Assembly (NCBI GenBank): GCA_030611945.1
Contig: JAUWOV010000096.1
Span: forward strand, 1-5,436
Length of the DNA: 5,436 nt
DNA from: a bacterium
Lineage (GTDB): Bacteria > JAHJDO01
Direction: 5' to 3'
The position numbers and the translations under genes are program-made. Shown piece by piece: positions 4,833-5,436 of the stretch. Under the pieces are notes generated by a model. That model worked only from the letters and a program-made list of their open reading frames with translations, made no database searches and was not told the origin of the DNA. Numbering within the stretch: the first letter of the stretch is position 1; every line of letters begins with the position of its first letter.

Positions 4833-5039
4833 TCATTTCCATGTTAAAAATCCATAAATTGCCAGTCCCAAATATATAGTGAATAAACAACTTTGTGCGT
4901 ATTCCTTCTTTTTATAGTTATAGCCAGTCCAAAATATATTGCTCGCAATCCAACACGCAAATCCCCAATGATTCATTTTAATATTCAACACAACACCAAC
5001 AATACTTACCAAGGTTATAATCCACGTTATAATCCGCAT
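4833..5039 (-). CDS. PnuC-like small membrane protein (68 aa, three helices)
   Basis: Three hydrophobic segments at residues about 3-20, 24-41 and 48-65 are separated by short polar turns. WIITLVSIVGVVLNIKMNHW, then FACWIASNIFWTGYNY and YAQSCLFTIYLGLAIYGFLTW, resemble one three-helix half of PnuC-type nicotinamide riboside transporters (also the SWEET/SemiSWEET-like topology): Trp in the first helix, W-x-x-S-N-x-x-W in the second, AQ and Y-G-x-x-x-W in the third. Short single-repeat relatives occur in phages; if functional they would assemble as oligomers in the inner membrane. The substrate is not established, and NAD-precursor uptake is inferred from the family only. The ATG at 5039 has the SD AAAGGGGA. 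The gene follows promoter copy 2 and precedes dnaN. Confidence 0.75.
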   Translation of the reverse strand: MRIITWIITLVSIVGVVLNIKMNHWGFACWIASNIFWTGYNYKKKEYAQSCLFTIYLGLAIYGFLTWK

Positions 5040-5061
5040 TGCATATCCCCTTTCGTTTCTA

Positions 5062-5093
5062 CTTATATAACAGTAAATTCCTTATTTTTAGAC
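5062..5093 (-). promoter_or_regulatory. Promoter-like two-box motif, copy 2
   Basis: The minus strand reads GTCTAAA (5093-5087), 13 bases, then CTGTTATATAAG (5073-5062), identical in boxes and spacing to the copy at 3672-3703. It lies inside the last codons of the 118-aa gene, whose TAA is part of the TATATAAG box. A start near 5057 leaves a leader of about 17 bases, just enough for the SD of the PnuC-like gene. It probably transcribes the PnuC-like gene and dnaN. Confidence 0.7.
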
Positions 5094-5419
5094 ATCGGCT
5101 TAATCTTATATTTATATTCTGTAATCAACATTTTTCCAACATATCTTCCTGCATTATCGCAACCGTGAGGACATCCAAAGTCAATATCCAGCGGTCTATT
5201 GATTTCTTCCTGCATATACCAAACTGAATGGCAAGTATCACAGGCATACTCATACAGCCAAAGACTAAAACTCTTTTCCTGCCAAGCATTACAATCATTC
5301 ATGCTTAACTTTTTATCAATATCCCCTATCTCTGAAAATCCGCCCTCATAACATACATGTTCATCATTTTGCCTTAATAGGTATTTACAGGTTCTGCAGC
5401 ATCTTTTTATATTATTCAT
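5063..5419 (-). CDS. Cys-rich protein with two zinc-knuckle-like clusters (118 aa)
   Basis: Two Cys groups stand out. The N-terminal one is C7/C8, C11, C23 and C43 (CCRTCKYL ... HVCYEGGF ... NDCNAW), a layout common in short phage and clostridial proteins that ends in a Cys-x-x-Trp. The second is C60-x2-C63-x19-C83-x3-C87 (ACDTCHSVW ... FGCPHGC), like a zinc ribbon. Both probably bind structural zinc, so the protein is likely cytoplasmic and binds nucleic acid or protein. No named family is recognised. The start at 5419 has a GGGGGAAG-type SD close to the window edge; the promoter must lie further right. The last codons carry promoter copy 2, so the 3' end of this gene is under two constraints. 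Confidence 0.8.
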   Translation of the reverse strand: MNNIKRCCRTCKYLLRQNDEHVCYEGGFSEIGDIDKKLSMNDCNAWQEKSFSLWLYEYACDTCHSVWYMQEEINRPLDIDFGCPHGCDNAGRYVGKMLITEYKYKIKPMSKNKEFTVI

Positions 5420-5436
5420 CTTCCCCCGCCTTCTTT

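Noticed and set aside
4802-4842. Nine-codon frame (MEMKEGIKQ) between the PnuC-like gene and dnaN
   Set aside because: Too short, no SD of its own, and its start lies inside the PnuC-like coding end; most likely chance.
3726-4847. Plus-strand open frames at 3726-4088, 4119-4364, 4458-4847 and 4645-4857
   Set aside because: All lie opposite dnaN (the last two also run over its upstream gap), have Ser/Phe/Leu-rich low-complexity translations typical of an antisense reading, and lack SD sites; dnaN is certain on the other strand.
4893-5227. Plus-strand open frames at 4893-5168 and 5039-5227
   Set aside because: Antisense to the PnuC-like and 118-aa genes, both of which have convincing protein features and SD sites.
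1-5436. tRNA, rRNA, CRISPR array, insertion-sequence ends or attachment site
   Set aside because: No repeated spacer-sized units, no cloverleaf-like segment, no long terminal inverted repeats and no transposase or integrase frame were seen by eye.

Overview
The window is AT-rich, and every convincing gene lies on the minus strand, so transcription runs from position 5436 towards position 1. It reads as the replication/early or accessory module of a bacterial mobile element, most likely a phage or prophage, though a plasmid or integrative element is not excluded. The reasons are short, tightly packed genes in one direction with strong Shine-Dalgarno (SD) sites, many small unrecognised proteins, and a few phage-like genes: a stand-alone sliding clamp, a short RadC/JAB protein, a PnuC-like mini membrane protein and small Cys-rich proteins. 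No structural, integrase, transposase or host housekeeping gene is present. The host cannot be named; the SD sites only indicate a bacterium that uses classical SD initiation.

Layout in transcription order. Positions 5419-3743 hold a Cys-rich protein with two zinc-knuckle-like clusters, a three-helix PnuC-like membrane protein and a DNA polymerase III beta clamp (dnaN). Positions 3742-3637 are the main non-coding gap, which carries a promoter-like motif. Positions 3636-1628 hold a 23-codon mini-ORF, a 139-aa protein with a C-terminal Cys cluster, a 55-aa ribbon-helix-helix-like protein, three small unknown proteins (64, 61 and 72 aa) and a 219-aa protein beginning MGLTIHY. Positions 1631-1153 hold a GTG-initiated 54-aa gene, a possible 22-aa ORF and a 73-aa protein. 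Positions 1151-1 hold a 99-aa unknown, a RadC/JAB metalloprotease-fold protein and the N-terminal 120 residues of a ThiF/E1-like adenylyltransferase that runs off the left edge.

Genes are spaced by a few bases to a few tens of bases, and several SD sites sit on or beside the stop codon of the preceding gene, so translation is probably coupled. Five starts differ from the longest possible open frame because an SD site fixes a downstream or non-ATG codon.

The strongest non-coding signal is a two-box motif, GTCTAAA-N13-CTGTTATATAAG, found twice on the minus strand at 3703-3672 and 5093-5062. Boxes and spacing are identical and the spacers differ. One copy precedes the PnuC-like/dnaN pair and the other precedes the 23-codon ORF and the run of small genes. 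It looks like a shared promoter class of this element. The adjacent JAB and ThiF/E1-like genes are the most suggestive protein pair, but no ubiquitin-like or E2-like partner is visible here.
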